Origin: Engraulis encrasicolus
Lineage: Eukaryota; Chordata; Actinopteri; Clupeiformes; Engraulidae
Direction of reading: 5' to 3'
DNA: 64,000 nucleotides
NCBI RefSeq assembly: GCF_034702125.1
Contig: NC_085865.1
Span: forward strand, 27,984,059-28,048,058
The notes under the pieces were generated by a model. The model saw nothing but the letters and a program-made list of their open reading frames with translations, was not told the DNA's origin and searched no databases. Of the stretch, positions 11,728 through 23,272 are shown in pieces (positions within the stretch are counted from its first letter, which is position 1; each line of letters starts with the position of its first letter). Made by a program: the position numbers and the translations under genes.

Positions 11728-12000
11728 ATGGCATGATAACCATTGCAAAGAGGTAGTTAGTGAAAGATCATGCGTTGAAATGGTGGACCAGTAAAACGGA
11801 AATGTGAAAACTCTATTGTTGTTTTTTGTTATTATGCAGTTTGTTGACCACACAGGGTGCTTACATTTCCTCAGAGATGCTTTCCCTTCAATCAAGAGCC
11901 CAAAAAGGTTGTTAGACCATACCAATAGACCTAATAGAATCACCTAAGCTATATGTGAATGAGAAAATGTGATAAAAATGACAACATATGAAATCGTTTT
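11728..12000 (+). repeat. direct duplication, copy 2
   Basis: Second copy of the unit at 11340-11620, offset by about 388 bases. It abuts the Tc1-like terminus at 12015-12199, so both copies may once have belonged to that element or its target. This could not be decided by eye. Confidence 0.82.
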
Positions 12001-12014
12001 CTTTTTATTATTAA

Positions 12015-12199
12015 ACTTGACAATGGAATACAAATCAATTAAAATATATTCTTCAAAGTTATTTTCTGGATTTTCTTTTTGATGTTCTGTCTCTCTATAT
12101 TAGAATACATTTTCTCAGTAATATTATAGAATGGTCACGTCTTTATTAGTGGGCAAACCAACAAAATCAGCAAGGATCAAATACTTATTCTCCTCACTG
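12015..12199 (+). mobile_element. Tc1/mariner-like right terminus
   Basis: The segment ends in GGATCAAATACTTATTCTCC followed by TCACTG and a TA dinucleotide at 12200-12201. This matches the terminus of a Tc1-like family common in fish whose outward end reads CAGTGAGG...AAGTATTTGATCC. No matching left inverted repeat was found within the preceding kilobases, so the element is truncated. Confidence 0.62.
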
Positions 12200-12201
12200 T
12201 A

Positions 12202-13099
12202 TGTCACCAGATGATCCTCTTCATGCTGATATACGCATGTCTTAAGTTTTTAGAGGGTTGTGCATTTTTGAGCTACTTCTCAGACATCGGCAATCCTGCA
12301 GTTTACATTGATGGCTGCACTTGCAAGACATCAGTTGTAGCACTGCCTCAGGGGCTGGAGATTGCCGCATTCACTGTATAGTGAGCTGGTCATTTTCATA
12401 GTTGGCCCAGCCATGGTCAAGTGTTCTTGGGATTTGAGGATGCTGCTGAAGACTTGCTCTCAAGATGCCAGCCTGATAGTTGGCAAACATAGCATGCATG
12501 AGGAGGCAGTCCTCACATGGTGGAAGTTGGCTTGATTCACACTCTCCATGCTGAGTGCAGAAAAGCTGGTAACGGGTTGTATGTATGTTCTACGTATTTG
12601 TCGATGCTATGTAGAGTTGGCACCTAAATGCTTCATGAATACATCCATGGACAGCTCCAAGTCCCTGTCCCAGCTTATGAAAAACTATTTGAAAGAGCTC
12701 TGAACTCATCGTGAGCTTTAAGGCTCTGAGCTTTCCACGGCCTGCACTGTCCTTTTGTGTTTTTATGATTATTTTTTATATTTACTTTACATTATTTTTC
12801 TATTGTAGCCCTAGCCTCTTCCCCCTTACATTAGAAAATTCGCACTGGGTACAAGTAGTTCAAGAAAACTGTCACGTGGTGTACCCTGGCTGTCATGTGG
12901 TGCACCTCGACTGGCTGGCTTTAAGGTTGTAACGCAGTCCCTCTGTTATAACCTTATTGTCACCAAATGGTAATGGCCAAGTCTTAATCGGTTACCTAAG
13001 ACTTCCTGCATTGTTAGCAATGTTGTTATAATGTAGTTGAGCGTTTTCAGCCAAGAGTGAATTGGCCTGTTGCCAGGCTCATTTGCAGTAGGAGGCCAT
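12202..13099. other. no recognisable gene
   Basis: Non-repetitive DNA with only short frames. A weak resemblance of 12960-13040 to the TTAA-flanked MITE described at 16256 was not strong enough to annotate. Confidence 0.35.
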
Positions 13100-14030
13100 C
13101 AGAGGTAGAAAGAATACTAAAGAATGTAATTAAGTAAAAACAGTAACATACCATTACTTGGTTCAAATTCTACTCAAAGTAGAAGTAAAATTACCTCTTT
13201 AAAAGTGTGCTTGAGTAAAAGTAAAAAAAAAAATACTTTAAAAATGTAATTTGAGTAGAAGTTAGTTACTTTCAGTTTGTCTTTCTATCGCTTTCCTTAA
13301 ATAGCACCCTTCGTGACCTCTGTCTATCTCTACACATGCCATCTTCCAAAAACCTGGCTTTGATCGTGACAACAAAATTCTGTGTGCCCTGTTGTGGCAA
13401 AGTTGCAGGCCGAGGGTCAGCTCATTGATACAACAGCCCATTACTCTGAATTTAGGGGTCTGGATTTCATTGTGTTTGGGTCTGGGACCTTCAATTTCAA
13501 AGGCGGGGAAGTCTACCAAAGGAAATAGTCTGGTGGATTTCATTTAATTCCCAGTTGAGAGATTAAATTCATGAATAAGTTTTGTTAATAAATAATAAGT
13601 CTTGTATATCTTCTAAAAAACAGTTTTCAGGCTGCGTTGCTACTCCCTCAGATCTAGTCCCTGGTGTGTGCTCTACTATTCTCAGCCAGTTGCTTGCAAC
13701 TCTATTGTTTACCGTCTATGGGCTGTCGGACTAATGGTATTGGGCCAGCGGGCCCTAGAGTCATCCAATAGATTAGTCCAAAATAGATCATTTATGGTAA
13801 ATGGTAATAACACACAATTCCCCTTCATGTCTGACAGATGTTCCCCTTTATTTCAATTTTGCCTTCCTCGGTACTCAAGATAGATATAAGTAAAAACTTG
13901 GGCCAAATTGTAATTTGAGTAAAAATAAAATCACCCATTTAAATAACTACTTTGGAAATTACAAGTTACTCATCAAAGTACTCAATTACAGTAATTTCAG
14001 CAAATGCAATTACTGTAGGTTAAAGAACTT
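13100..14030. mobile_element. hAT-like element remnant (AGTAAAAGTA-rich ends)
   Basis: The left part starts CAGAGGTAGAAAGAATAC and carries repeated GAGTAAAAGTA and TACTCAAAGTA words. The right part (13880-14030) carries the same kind of words in inverse arrangement (TTTGAGTAAAAATAAAATC, AAAGTACTCAATTAC). Sequences of this kind, with reiterated ACTTTTACT, are familiar as the subterminal regions of fish hAT elements. The right terminus and an 8-base target duplication were not found, so the end is approximate. The interior (13260-13545) has no recognisable transposase. Confidence 0.42.
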
Positions 14031-14901
14031 AAGTATGAGGCGGCCCCTTGTCAGTATATCAGGAATATACACATCACCACTAAAAGTGTATATAGGCCTT
14101 TTTCCTCACACATGTGTTATGTTCAAGCATGCATGTACAAGAAAAGGTATTGTATAAGCTTGAATTGATGTCTATCCCTGCTATTGTCTAAAGGGTGCCT
14201 CATACTTAAGTACTACTTATTACTACTTAAGTGTTTTTGGGAAACTCAGACGATATTACAAGAGTTACCAGCAGGGACAGCCATATGAAGGTAGATATTT
14301 GAACAGAAGAAGACAAATGCAAGCAGAATCATAGAGTCAACTCCATCTGTCAGGCACAGACACACAGCCACTGCCACACCAACACGCATGCACATTAAAT
14401 TTGAGAATAGCATAACATATGAATCTAGAAACCACCACTTATTTTCACATAGTAAATGTACTTTAATTACCAGACACTGAAGCAGTAACTGTAAGGGAAT
14501 GCAACTCTTCAATTTTTTGATTGTTAATAATGTATAGTGAAACATGTAATCTGTTATTCCCCATTACTGGCCTACTCTCTGGACTCTTCATACAGTATGT
14601 TGCTTGGAAGGTGGGGTGATCCCAGTGCAGAGCGGGTCTGTCTGTTGATTTGGGACTTTACTTTTACTGTTGGTTTTCCAAACCCAAGTGATTGTATCAT
14701 AGGCATGCACAGATCTAGGAACGGACTTGGTGGTGCTAAAGCATCTGCCCCTTCGCAGTATTGGACGAAAAAAAGGCCCTTTTTGAAAGTTCTTGTTATT
14801 TTGCCACAATGTGTTCCATATTGGCATGATCATCTACGGTAGAAATTCTTGAGATCAAAAGAATGTGACAATTTCCCACTGATATAACATAGTTTATAAT
14901 A
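14031..14901. other. no gene; scattered repeat fragments
   Basis: A short hairpin-like stretch with ACTTAAGTACTACTTATT lies near 14200. A fragment at about 14700-14770 shares the words GGCATGCACAGA and AGCATCTGCCCC, in inverse order, with 15230-15290, suggesting two pieces of one unclassified repeat on either side of the next hAT element. Confidence 0.35.
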
Positions 14902-15197
14902 CAAGGGTGGGGAATCTAACTTATGTCTCAAGGGCCGTTTACGGCCCCTGATGTAATTTTAATGTTATGCAGTTTCACATGGAATTTGACATGCTTTGTA
15001 AAGAACTCTTAGAAATTGAATTTGCAATACAATTAAGTTATGTTTTCAGGGGACCTAGAGGAGGTAGGGTCTGTTGTGAAGGTGCCCACCTTCAATGTAG
15101 GCCTAAACTGCAGGGGGAAATCCTGATTTGTGTTCATAGTGCAGCCTTTTATAAAATTTGAAGTGGCCCACGAATGAAAACGGCTCCCCCACTCCTG
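14902..15197. mobile_element. hAT-type MITE, 296 bp
   Basis: The left terminus CAAGGGTGGGGAATC pairs with the right terminus, which reads CAGGAGTGGGGGAGCC in reverse complement. Both subterminal parts contain GGCC and CGTTT words. The flanks TTATAATA and TTCTAACC match at only five of eight positions, so the target duplication is eroded. There is no transposase coding sequence. Confidence 0.62.
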
Positions 15198-16255
15198 TTC
15201 TAACCTAGCAAGGAAACTGGAAGTTCCACATGCCCCCCGCCCCCACCTTGAGCACCTGCCCCCAAAAATGTCTGTGCATGGCACCGGATTGTATAGTGTA
15301 GTACATTCTCAACAACAGTATGGTACAAAAAGTGACTTTATCCTCTCCAAACACCCTTAGTCGATGTAAAAAGTGTAGTCTCTGCTTTATCCAATAAACA
15401 CTTTTGTTTGAATAATGAAAGATCACTTTTTAGGAAACTTGTAATACAAAACCCACCTGTATTGTAATGTACAGGGAAAATTGTGTGGTGATGCATAGAA
15501 GGTTTTTTTTTTTTCACTCGAGAAATAAACCCTAATTTTTTAATGAAAAGTCAGTGAAAATGGGGGCCTGAACTAAATTAAGTGGGAAATATGTGTAACG
15601 TGCCCTTTGAACTATCTAAGAATTTTGTATAACAACTTTTCCTATAAATATATTTACCTCACAGTCATTTTTATGTTCAATTTATCAAGATATTAGCAAA
15701 TTAGCCTAGGCGTTTTTAGTGTAAAATGGTTCAAATAAGAAATGCATGATAAATATGATAAAGCTACTGTTCTGCAAAGGTTATCATACCAATTCATAAA
15801 CTGGACATATATAGCAATAATAAAATACCAACAAGACTTTGCCCACCCTTTCGATTGCGATCGGTGGTCTGGCTCATGGACTACAGGACCTAGTGGCAGC
15901 CAATATCCTATGTGTGAAATGATCAATTATGACTATATTATGATCGAATGGGAAATGCACCCTATTGTCCAAAGGATATAAACCCCCCCGTCCCCCCAAC
16001 ACACACGCGCGCGCACACGCACACACACACACACTATATACACATCTAGGCCTATTTCAGCTATTTCTCTCATAATCCCAGTCATATTTCTACATCTCTT
16101 TTCACTTTCTCACTTTTAGCATATAGGGCCTATTCTTTCCATGGTCCCTTTATCATTCTGCTCAGCTCCTCCTCCTTCTTTTCTGGCACTGTATCTGCTA
16201 TTGTACTCCCTCCTCTCAATCAATTTCCACTACTGATGTTTTATCCCTGCTTCAT
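15198..16255. other. no gene; unassigned DNA
   Basis: AT-rich, with a short compound (CA)n/(CG)n tract at about 15998-16034 preceded by runs of C. No other feature was recognised. Confidence 0.4.
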
Positions 16256-16424
16256 TTAACCTCTTAGTGCACGCAGTAACTCCAGTGGCACGCTGTAGTA
16301 GTCATTGAATAGTTAACTAGCATACGACTACACCACTATGACAGGGCATTTAGTAATGCACTACGACTTGGTCACTGCCATTCTGGTAACAGAAAATTTA
16401 TAACGTCATGTCTTAACGGGTTAA
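16256..16424 (+). mobile_element. TTAA-flanked MITE (piggyBac-like), copy A
   Basis: About 160 bases between TTAA at 16256-16259 and TTAA at 16421-16424. The ends are inverted: left TTAACCTCTTAGTGCACG, right, read inward, TTAACCCGTTAAGACATG. TTAA duplication followed by CCC-like ends is the signature of piggyBac insertions. A second copy in reverse orientation lies at 25609-26156. There is no coding capacity. Confidence 0.72.
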
Positions 16425-17548
16425 CTCTTTTTAATCTATTCATTATCTTCTCTGTCCATGTTTTCAATATTTCATCTCTTTCCAGCTAAGGTTTCCTTTA
16501 CAGTTCTTTTCATTGCTCGCTTCCATAAACACATTCTTCTTTTTTTGTTTATTCTGTCATTTCTCATATTTTCAATATTTGTCTTCATCTTCTAATTTTC
16601 AGCGTATTCTTTCTTTATTTTCCCTTTGCCGTTTTTCTCAACTCCTACTCCTCTTCTTTTCTGGCACAGTATCTACTGTTGTTCTTCCTCCCCTCAATCC
16701 ATCTCCACTGGTGCTGTTGTTAAAAGCAGTGGCCATTCATGTGGGAGTGATAATTGAATGGCCCTGCTTTTGGAATATTTCCACATGTATAAATTATGGT
16801 GATAGTTATTAAAACTGGGTTTTAGGAGCCACAACTAACAGGGCTTAATGCTATTAGAATTTAACACCCCAACACCCATTCCAGCACTTTACCTCGTGAT
16901 GAATAATGTCTCGGCATACACTTTCCCCAGAGACTCTTGCACTTAGCCATTTCACATACTTTGCTTTTGTTAATAAGGCTTTTATCCAAAACCTAATTGC
17001 CTATTTAGATTTCGTCTCTTCTGTGACACACAGCTTTATATAACAAGATTAACTGAGTTACCTGAACATTTCCAGCCCTTGCTCACGAATCTCTGTGTTA
17101 TGATCCCTACAGCTCCTGTCCTAATTGAATTAACAAATTCTGTAACAGTGTCTGTTTTAATTCCACATAGGCTATCTCTAAAACAAGTTATGGGGAAAAG
17201 TGTAGAACCTAGTATTAAACAGGGTACGTTTCTCGAATGCAAAGTAGCTAACCATTTAGAGCTACTTTCATGAGCCCCAAGTCCAGGAGTAAGCCTGCAA
17301 AGGCTAACTCCTGTATCTTGAAATCTTGCACCTGAAATGAACGACTGCCAATGTAGGACAGACGTTGAAGTTGTGGTGACTTTGGTAGTGAGGGGTCTCT
17401 AACCTGTTTCTCAGAGAACACTTGAGGAAAATATAAATCACAGGAACCAAAGTAAATCGTATAGACATCCTGAAAACACCATGGTTTACTTCTGACAGAT
17501 TTCTCACAGCTATTTCTCATAATCGGATGATCGTATGATTTCCACAAT
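16425..17548. other. no recognisable gene
   Basis: T-rich and pyrimidine-rich stretches (16430-16700), then mixed DNA. Open frames here are short and domain-free. Confidence 0.4.
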
Positions 17549-17556
17549 GTTTAAAC

Positions 17557-18572
17557 GGTAACACTTTACTTTATGGATTGCTAATAAGGTGTTAATTGCA
17601 TAGTAATTTCTCAGTAATTTCAGTATAATTTTATGGTAATAACTGTTTGTTATTAGTAATAACAGCAAAATAACCATATGGTTTCCAGTGCAATTACACT
17701 ATAATTTCTCATTAATAACAGCAAAAATAGCCAGTTTCCAGTGCAATTATGATGAAGCATATTTAGCGATGGTGAATTGATAACATTAAAAAATAAACGT
17801 GGTGAAACCGGTCTTGCAGTTGATTTCTCTGTTTGTTTGTTTGTGTTCACAGGACTTCCTCTGGATGGTGGCAGATTGACAACCTCTCATCAGTGAACAT
17901 GAATCTCTTAACTGATTGGAAAAATAAATAAAGTTTTGCACACAATGTGTTTGTCTGTGTACTTGAATCACTTCATAGTAGGCTAGTCTATATTGTATTA
18001 AAAATGATAATAACTAAGTAATTGAGTGGAAATAAGAGACAAGACATTTTAAGGCCCTGGAAATATGTAATTTCCATAAAGTTGAGTGGAATAGGTCATA
18101 ATGCATTTTACGGCCCTGATTCTATCTTATTTCCATATAACTACTCAATTGTTTCCAAAGTAATTAAGCAGAAATAATACAAGGATGCTTGGGTGGTCGT
18201 TTCTATGCAATAACATAGGAAGAAGAAATATTGCACATTACGGCCCTGATGTTGCCTAATTAATATGAAACTACTTCGGCTGATACCGTTTAGTTACTGG
18301 CATACCTACCACCTAACTACTACGATGACACAGTAGCTGTTTCCATTAGCCTACTATTAACTAGAAACTACAGCATAATTACACTGGAAACTGTATGGTT
18401 ATTTTTGCTGTTATTAATGAGAAATTATAGTGTAATTGCACTGGAAACCATATGGTTATTTTGCTGTTATTACTAATAACAAACAGTTATTACCATCAAA
18501 TTAGACTGAAATTACTGAGAATTTACTATGAAATTAACACCTTATTAGCGATCCGTAAAGTAAAGTGTTACC
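17557..18572. mobile_element. 1,016-bp element with long inverted ends and 8-bp duplication
   Basis: Both ends begin GGTAACACTTTACTTTA and stay inverted-complementary for about 200 bases (17557-17750 and 18365-18572), with internal landmarks AACCATATGGTTTCCAGTGC and ATTAATAACAGCAAAAATA. It is flanked on both sides by GTTTAAAC (17549-17556 and 18573-18580), an exact 8-base duplication. The 8-base duplication fits hAT or P-type transposases. GGTAACACTTTA ends are frequent among unclassified fish elements. The interior has no transposase frame. Confidence 0.85.
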
Positions 18573-18580
18573 GTTTAAAC

Positions 18581-18964
18581 AAGGAAGTGTATATTCGAAC
18601 ATTAAACAGATGGGTCATGATGTCAGCAAAAATATTGTTACCAATTTAGAAGTGCTATTCACACTTATCTGTTGTTGCTTCCATGCTTCACGCTAGCCTG
18701 GGAACTCCCATACTGCTTTTAGTTCTACACAATCATTCCGATCTCACTCGTGATTAGGTCTGGTGGTAACCGGGCAAGCTTCACGCACTGAATGACGAGA
18801 AAATAAATCACAAAGTATCACAAAGATTGATTAATTCTGAAAGGAGCCTAAATACTTTTGGCATACTACACGAGAGCTAGAAATACAGCACCCTATAAAG
18901 TAGAAACTTTGTAGTTCACTGTTAACCTCAGATTCAGTTCAAGAAACAAATCCCAAAGTTGTTA
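18581..18964. other. no recognisable feature
   Basis: Short spacer between two transposons. Nothing was recognised. Confidence 0.4.
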
Positions 18965-18966
18965 TA

Positions 18967-20244
18967 CATTATATCACAAAAGTGAATACACCCCTCTCAG
19001 TTTTGCAGATTTGTGAGTATTTCTTTTCATAGGAAAGCATTACAGAAATTTTACTTTGACACAATGATTAGTGACCTTTTAACAACGTATTTAGCCACTT
19101 AAATTTCTTGTTCACTCAGAAAAAAACATAATACAGCCATTAATGTTTGAACATGTACTCACAAAAGTGAGTACACCCCAGATTAAAATCCGGTAGAGAA
19201 GGGGCTGTGTTGGCTCGAATCGTCTCGAAATGAAACGAAATGAAAAGGGATGAAAAGGGAGGTCATCAGTGTGCGTTTCAACCTCTCTTTGCATTGAACT
19301 TTTACATTTTGAGTCTGCATCTGGCTTGAATAGATTGGTGTGAGATTTGAATGCAATCCTATGGAGAATATCATGATCTGCTTCAGTAGTCACAGTGCAT
19401 GTTGACATGCATGTTTCTTTTAGGTGTAGTTCAGATTACCAATGTTGACAACATCCATACATCCCCAAACCATGTCAGTCCCACTACCATGCTTGGCTTT
19501 TGATAGGATACACTTTTTTTTTTTAAACTCAATTGTTTACCACCACACATGCTTGACACCATCTAAAGCAAATTTGTGTATCTTGGTCTCAAGAGAGATG
19601 AACAGACCAAGGATATGGATCACTGGAACCATGTCGTGTGATCTGAAGAGACCAAGATAAACAAATATACTTTAGATGGTGAGTTTTACAAAAAAAAGTG
19701 TATCCTATCAAAAGCCAAGCATGGTAGTGGGACTGACATGGTTTGGGGATGTATGGATGCTGTCAACATTGGTAATCTGAAATACACCTAACAGAAACAT
19801 GTATGTCAACATGCACTGTGACTACTGAAGCAGATCATGATATTCTCCATAGGATTGCATTCAAATCTCACACCAATCTATTTAAGCCAGATGCAGACTC
19901 AAAATGTAAAAGTTCAATGCAAAGAAAGGTTGAAACGCACACTGATGACCTCCCTTTTCATCCCTTTTCATTTCGTTTCATTTCGAGACGATTCTAGCAA
20001 ACACAGCCCCTTCTCTATCGGATTTTCATCTGGGGTGTACTCACTTTTGTGAGTACATGTTCAAACATTAATGACTGTATTTTGTTTTTTTCTGAGTGAA
20101 CAAAAAATGTAAGCGATTAAATATGTTGTTAAAAGGTCACTAATCATTGTCAAAGTGAAATTTCTGTAATGCTTTCCTATGAAAAGATATACTCACAAAT
20201 CTGCAAAAACTGTGAGGGGTGTGTTTCACTTTCGTGATATACTG
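18967..20244. mobile_element. palindromic (fold-back) Tc1 element
   Basis: Two arms of about 600 bases are reverse complements of each other, meeting near 19620. Each arm ends in a Tc1-type inverted repeat next to TA (18965-18966 and 20245-20246). Each carries the double motif expected of IR/DR ends: outer ACAAAAGTGAATACACCCC (about 18976) and inner ACAAAAGTGAGTACACCCC (about 19161), mirrored near 20032 and 20217. Each arm also contains the same slice of a decayed DD34E transposase, in plus-strand reading at about 19690-19770 (MVWGC block) and its mirror at 19430-19510. Instead of one transposase gene between two ends, the element holds one end plus gene fragment twice, head to head. Confidence 0.85.
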
Positions 20245-20360
20245 TATGGGAGTTACTGTATGTGTACCATGTATTCCAAACATCACTTCACATTAACCAG
20301 TCATTCAGAAAGAATTATCGGTAGAAGGTGTTTCCATTCTTTGCATCTTCCCCCTAAATA

Positions 20361-21012
20361 CAGTGGTGCTCATATGTTTACATACCCCAGCAGAATATAC
20401 GCTTTCTTGGCAAATTTCTTGCCCTGTGAAAAATACTGGAGGAAACTTGACACACATCAGCCTTGAAACTGCACATGGTCCATTGTTTGGACAGGCCAAC
20501 ATGACAATATTTCAACACAGAAAGCCAAATCAACCCGTCATTAGCTTCAGAAAGAATAAAATGAAGTTTTTGAGCGACCGTCTCACTCTCCTGATCTCAA
20601 TATCATTGAGCCATTCAGGGGAAACCTCAAATGTGAGGTTCCAGCAAGACACCCAAAGATATTATAGGAAACAATCATTCAGCCAGGAAGCATGTGCTGT
20701 TTTGTCATCTTAGAACATTAAGAGCCTTATTCACAACTACCACAAACAATTTAGAGTGGTCCTTGATGTTTAACATGGCCATATTCAGCATCAGAAACTA
20801 GGGTATGTAAACTTTTGAACAGGGTCATTTGGGTAGTTTGGGTTGTGATCATGCTTTTGAAAGAGTAAACAAAGACGATTGCTAATAAATGTCTTAAGCC
20901 AGTCACTAGCAATGAGTGAAAAAAAAGGTTTTGTGTAATCCTTCATATTTTGTGAGAAATCGCAGAGAAAGCGTATATTCTGCTGGGGTATGTAAACATA
21001 TGAGCACCACTG
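20361..21012. mobile_element. deleted Tc1 element, 652 bp
   Basis: Inverted ends CAGTGGTGCTCATATGTTTA are exact at both termini, and each end continues into ACATACCCCAGCAGAATATA. It is flanked by TA at 20359-20360 and 21013-21014. The interior keeps a decayed plus-strand piece of Tc1 transposase around 20575-20665, corresponding to the conserved SPDLN-I-IE catalytic region, with frameshifts. It is non-autonomous. The family differs from that of the palindromic Tc1 element 115 bases upstream. Confidence 0.85.
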
Positions 21013-21044
21013 TATCTACTGTATACTGTCCAGGTGTTACGTAA

Positions 21045-21190
21045 GGGTTAACGTTCGGCGAGAAGGTCGCTACCGTGGAATAGCAGCACGACAGAGAGAA
21101 TCTTTAGACCCCGACGCGGAGCGGAGGGGTCTTGTTCTCTCTGAAGTGCTGCTATTCCACAAAGCGACCGACTCGCCGAAAGTTAACCCG
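21045..21190. repeat. GC-rich 146-bp imperfect palindrome
   Basis: The left arm holds GGGTTAACGTTCGGCGAG, then GTGGAATAGCAGCAC and CAGAGAGAA. The right arm contains the reverse complements of all three blocks in mirror order, with the centre near 21117. GC content is well above that of the surroundings. The sequence could fold into a long cruciform. It may be the end of a larger fish repeat that continues to about 21690. Confidence 0.78.
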
Positions 21191-21326
21191 CTTATTATAT
21201 GGATATACTTAAATGATTCACACATGCGGGGACATTGCTTTAGACCTATTTAATGTTAAGATTGTTGCTGCGCAAAACAAAACAGTGCCGTTGTGGAACA
21301 CCGCTAGGCAACAGCTAGGTAGGCTA

Positions 21327-21690
21327 GCCAGGACAACAGGTGTTGTCTATCACAGCAGCTGATTAGAGTGACAAAAGACCGACCCCCTGCGGAGTGATAT
21401 GAAACATTCGCTTTAGCCACTGACTTGTATACAAGCCAGTGGCTTTAGCAGTGAACGTCTTGTTGCCATTGACAGCGGTAGCCAGGACAACGGGTGCTGT
21501 CTATCACAGCAGCTGATTAGAGTCTTGTTGAAAAGTCGCTTTAGCAGTGAAAAGTCTTGTTGCCATTGACAGCGGTCTGTTATAGACCAACCCGTCCGTT
21601 ATCGAAAAATAACAGACGTCCGAACGTTGGGGAGCCCCGTTGAAATGAATGGAGCATTCGACAGATGACGTCACAACCATATAATAAAAT
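21327..21690 (+). repeat. tandem-like internal repeats of a composite element
   Basis: The block AGCCAGGACAACAGGTGTTG followed by TCTATCACAGCAGCTGATTA occurs at 21327 and again, slightly changed, at 21480. CTTGTTGCCATTGACAGCGG occurs at about 21459 and 21557. The unit spacing is about 100-150 bases. The tail ends with TCCGAACGTTGGGGAGCCCC and a short inverted TTATTATATGG/CCATATAATAA pair (21191 and 21677). It is probably one composite element with the palindrome upstream. Confidence 0.6.
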
Positions 21691-23192
21691 ACAATAATGG
21701 CACACACATTTTACCATTATACATTCTACCTTCTCCATATTGTGTTTTTACATTTTAAAAATAAACGTAAAATTGTTTTCCAATAATCTGGCTATATTTT
21801 TCTTATTTATGGATTTTATCCTTGCTCACTTTGTGAATGATGACTGCAAGAGTATGCTCTATTACACTGAAAAGAGAGAGCATGTGTGGATTGTATGCCT
21901 ATAAAACTGATCATGTGAAACAAAGGTGCAAATGGACAGCATGTCTTCACGAAATGTCATTTGGCAATTTAATTTGTGTGAAAATGTCACAATGCCGTTA
22001 GGATGTCAACAACACTTTGAACTATCAAGGACTAATAGAAGAATGTCAATTTATTCTTTATGAAATCACATCAGAGTCAGAGAGAGGGATAACGGAAATG
22101 CATCAATGAATCAACTGGAAAATAAAATAAAGGGAGAATAAGTCTGCATTACTCTGATGCAACATGAAAGTAATAGTGTATGCATGTGCTTGGGTGAGCC
22201 ACTGTCTTTGTCTCCTTCCTAATTGACATAAAATCGTCCAAGTGAGTCACCCTGAAAAGTGTGGCCAGACTGGATGCCCTGTAGCAACAACCATCAAAGC
22301 CTTTTCAGCCGCCACTATTTATTGTATAATGTGTAACATTTCAAAAGAGTGGTAGCAGTGCATGCCATGTTATGTCTTTGATATTGCTTTAATTCAAACA
22401 CTTTCTTTTTTTCGTTGCATGGCCTTTGTCAAGGTTAAGGTGGAACTGAGCTGGAACCTTGACAACAGCCATGGAGTTGGAATGCTGGAATTAGAGCAGT
22501 ATAGAAAAAGCCACAGGGACTATGCAACTACCTTCTTTTGAAGTTTTTTTTTTTAAAATCAGCCCTGGCACTCACCTCACTGGGAGCATACAGTAGGCTA
22601 CATTGTTGGGTCTCCAATGGAAAATACTGTAGACTGTGTGGCGTTTGCAAAGCCTCTGTCACTGCTGGCAGATAAATCTATGGCCAATGAATGTATGTTA
22701 TGTAAGCATTCAGGAATATTCCCTCCCCAGCTATGTTTTGTATGCCTAATAGGCTTCCCACACATGGAATGGACTGGAATGGCCAAGCATCCAAAGAGAG
22801 AGTCAAACACTGAGAAAATAGGAGAGAGAGAAAGGGAGGGTGAGGGGGGGGGGGGTGAGAGAGAGTCCTTTTTTCCCACCCAAATTGTCTTTAACGTCTT
22901 TCCGCAGAAAATATATTTTTTTCTATAGTAACAAAAAAAGTATGATTCCTGATTCACCAATTACAAGGTGACTGAACATGGCAGCTCTGCTGTGCTCCTC
23001 AAGGCTTATTTACTGTCCTGCACAACAATCATCTGACTCATGGTGTTAAATCCTTCTGCCAGTACTGTCATGTTGAGATAACAACGGTGTGCTTTCTTCA
23101 TTTGGATTACAGGGTTTTATTATTGCATCAAAAAATAGCTGCCCCTGTGGAAATGAATCGATATCATTGGTCCTCAGCGTAACGAGTGCAAC

Positions 23193-23196
<4 letters not shown>
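21691..23196. other. gene-free interval
   Basis: No gene recognised. A G-rich and GA-rich patch lies at 22820-22866. The rest is ordinary AT-rich DNA. Confidence 0.4.

Positions 23197-23269
<73 letters not shown>
23197..23269 (+). repeat. (GA)n microsatellite
   Basis: About 36 GA units without interruption. Confidence 0.97.

Positions 23270-23272
<3 letters not shown>

Noticed and set aside
12950..13060. Third copy of the TTAA-flanked MITE
   Set aside because: Only scattered words match (AATGGCCAAGTC, GTAATGG). No TTAA ends or continuous alignment.
19112..20052. Two open frames with near-identical translations on opposite strands
   Set aside because: They arise because the Tc1 element is palindromic, so both arms read the same on opposite strands. 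They are not transposase in the correct frame and not a gene pair.
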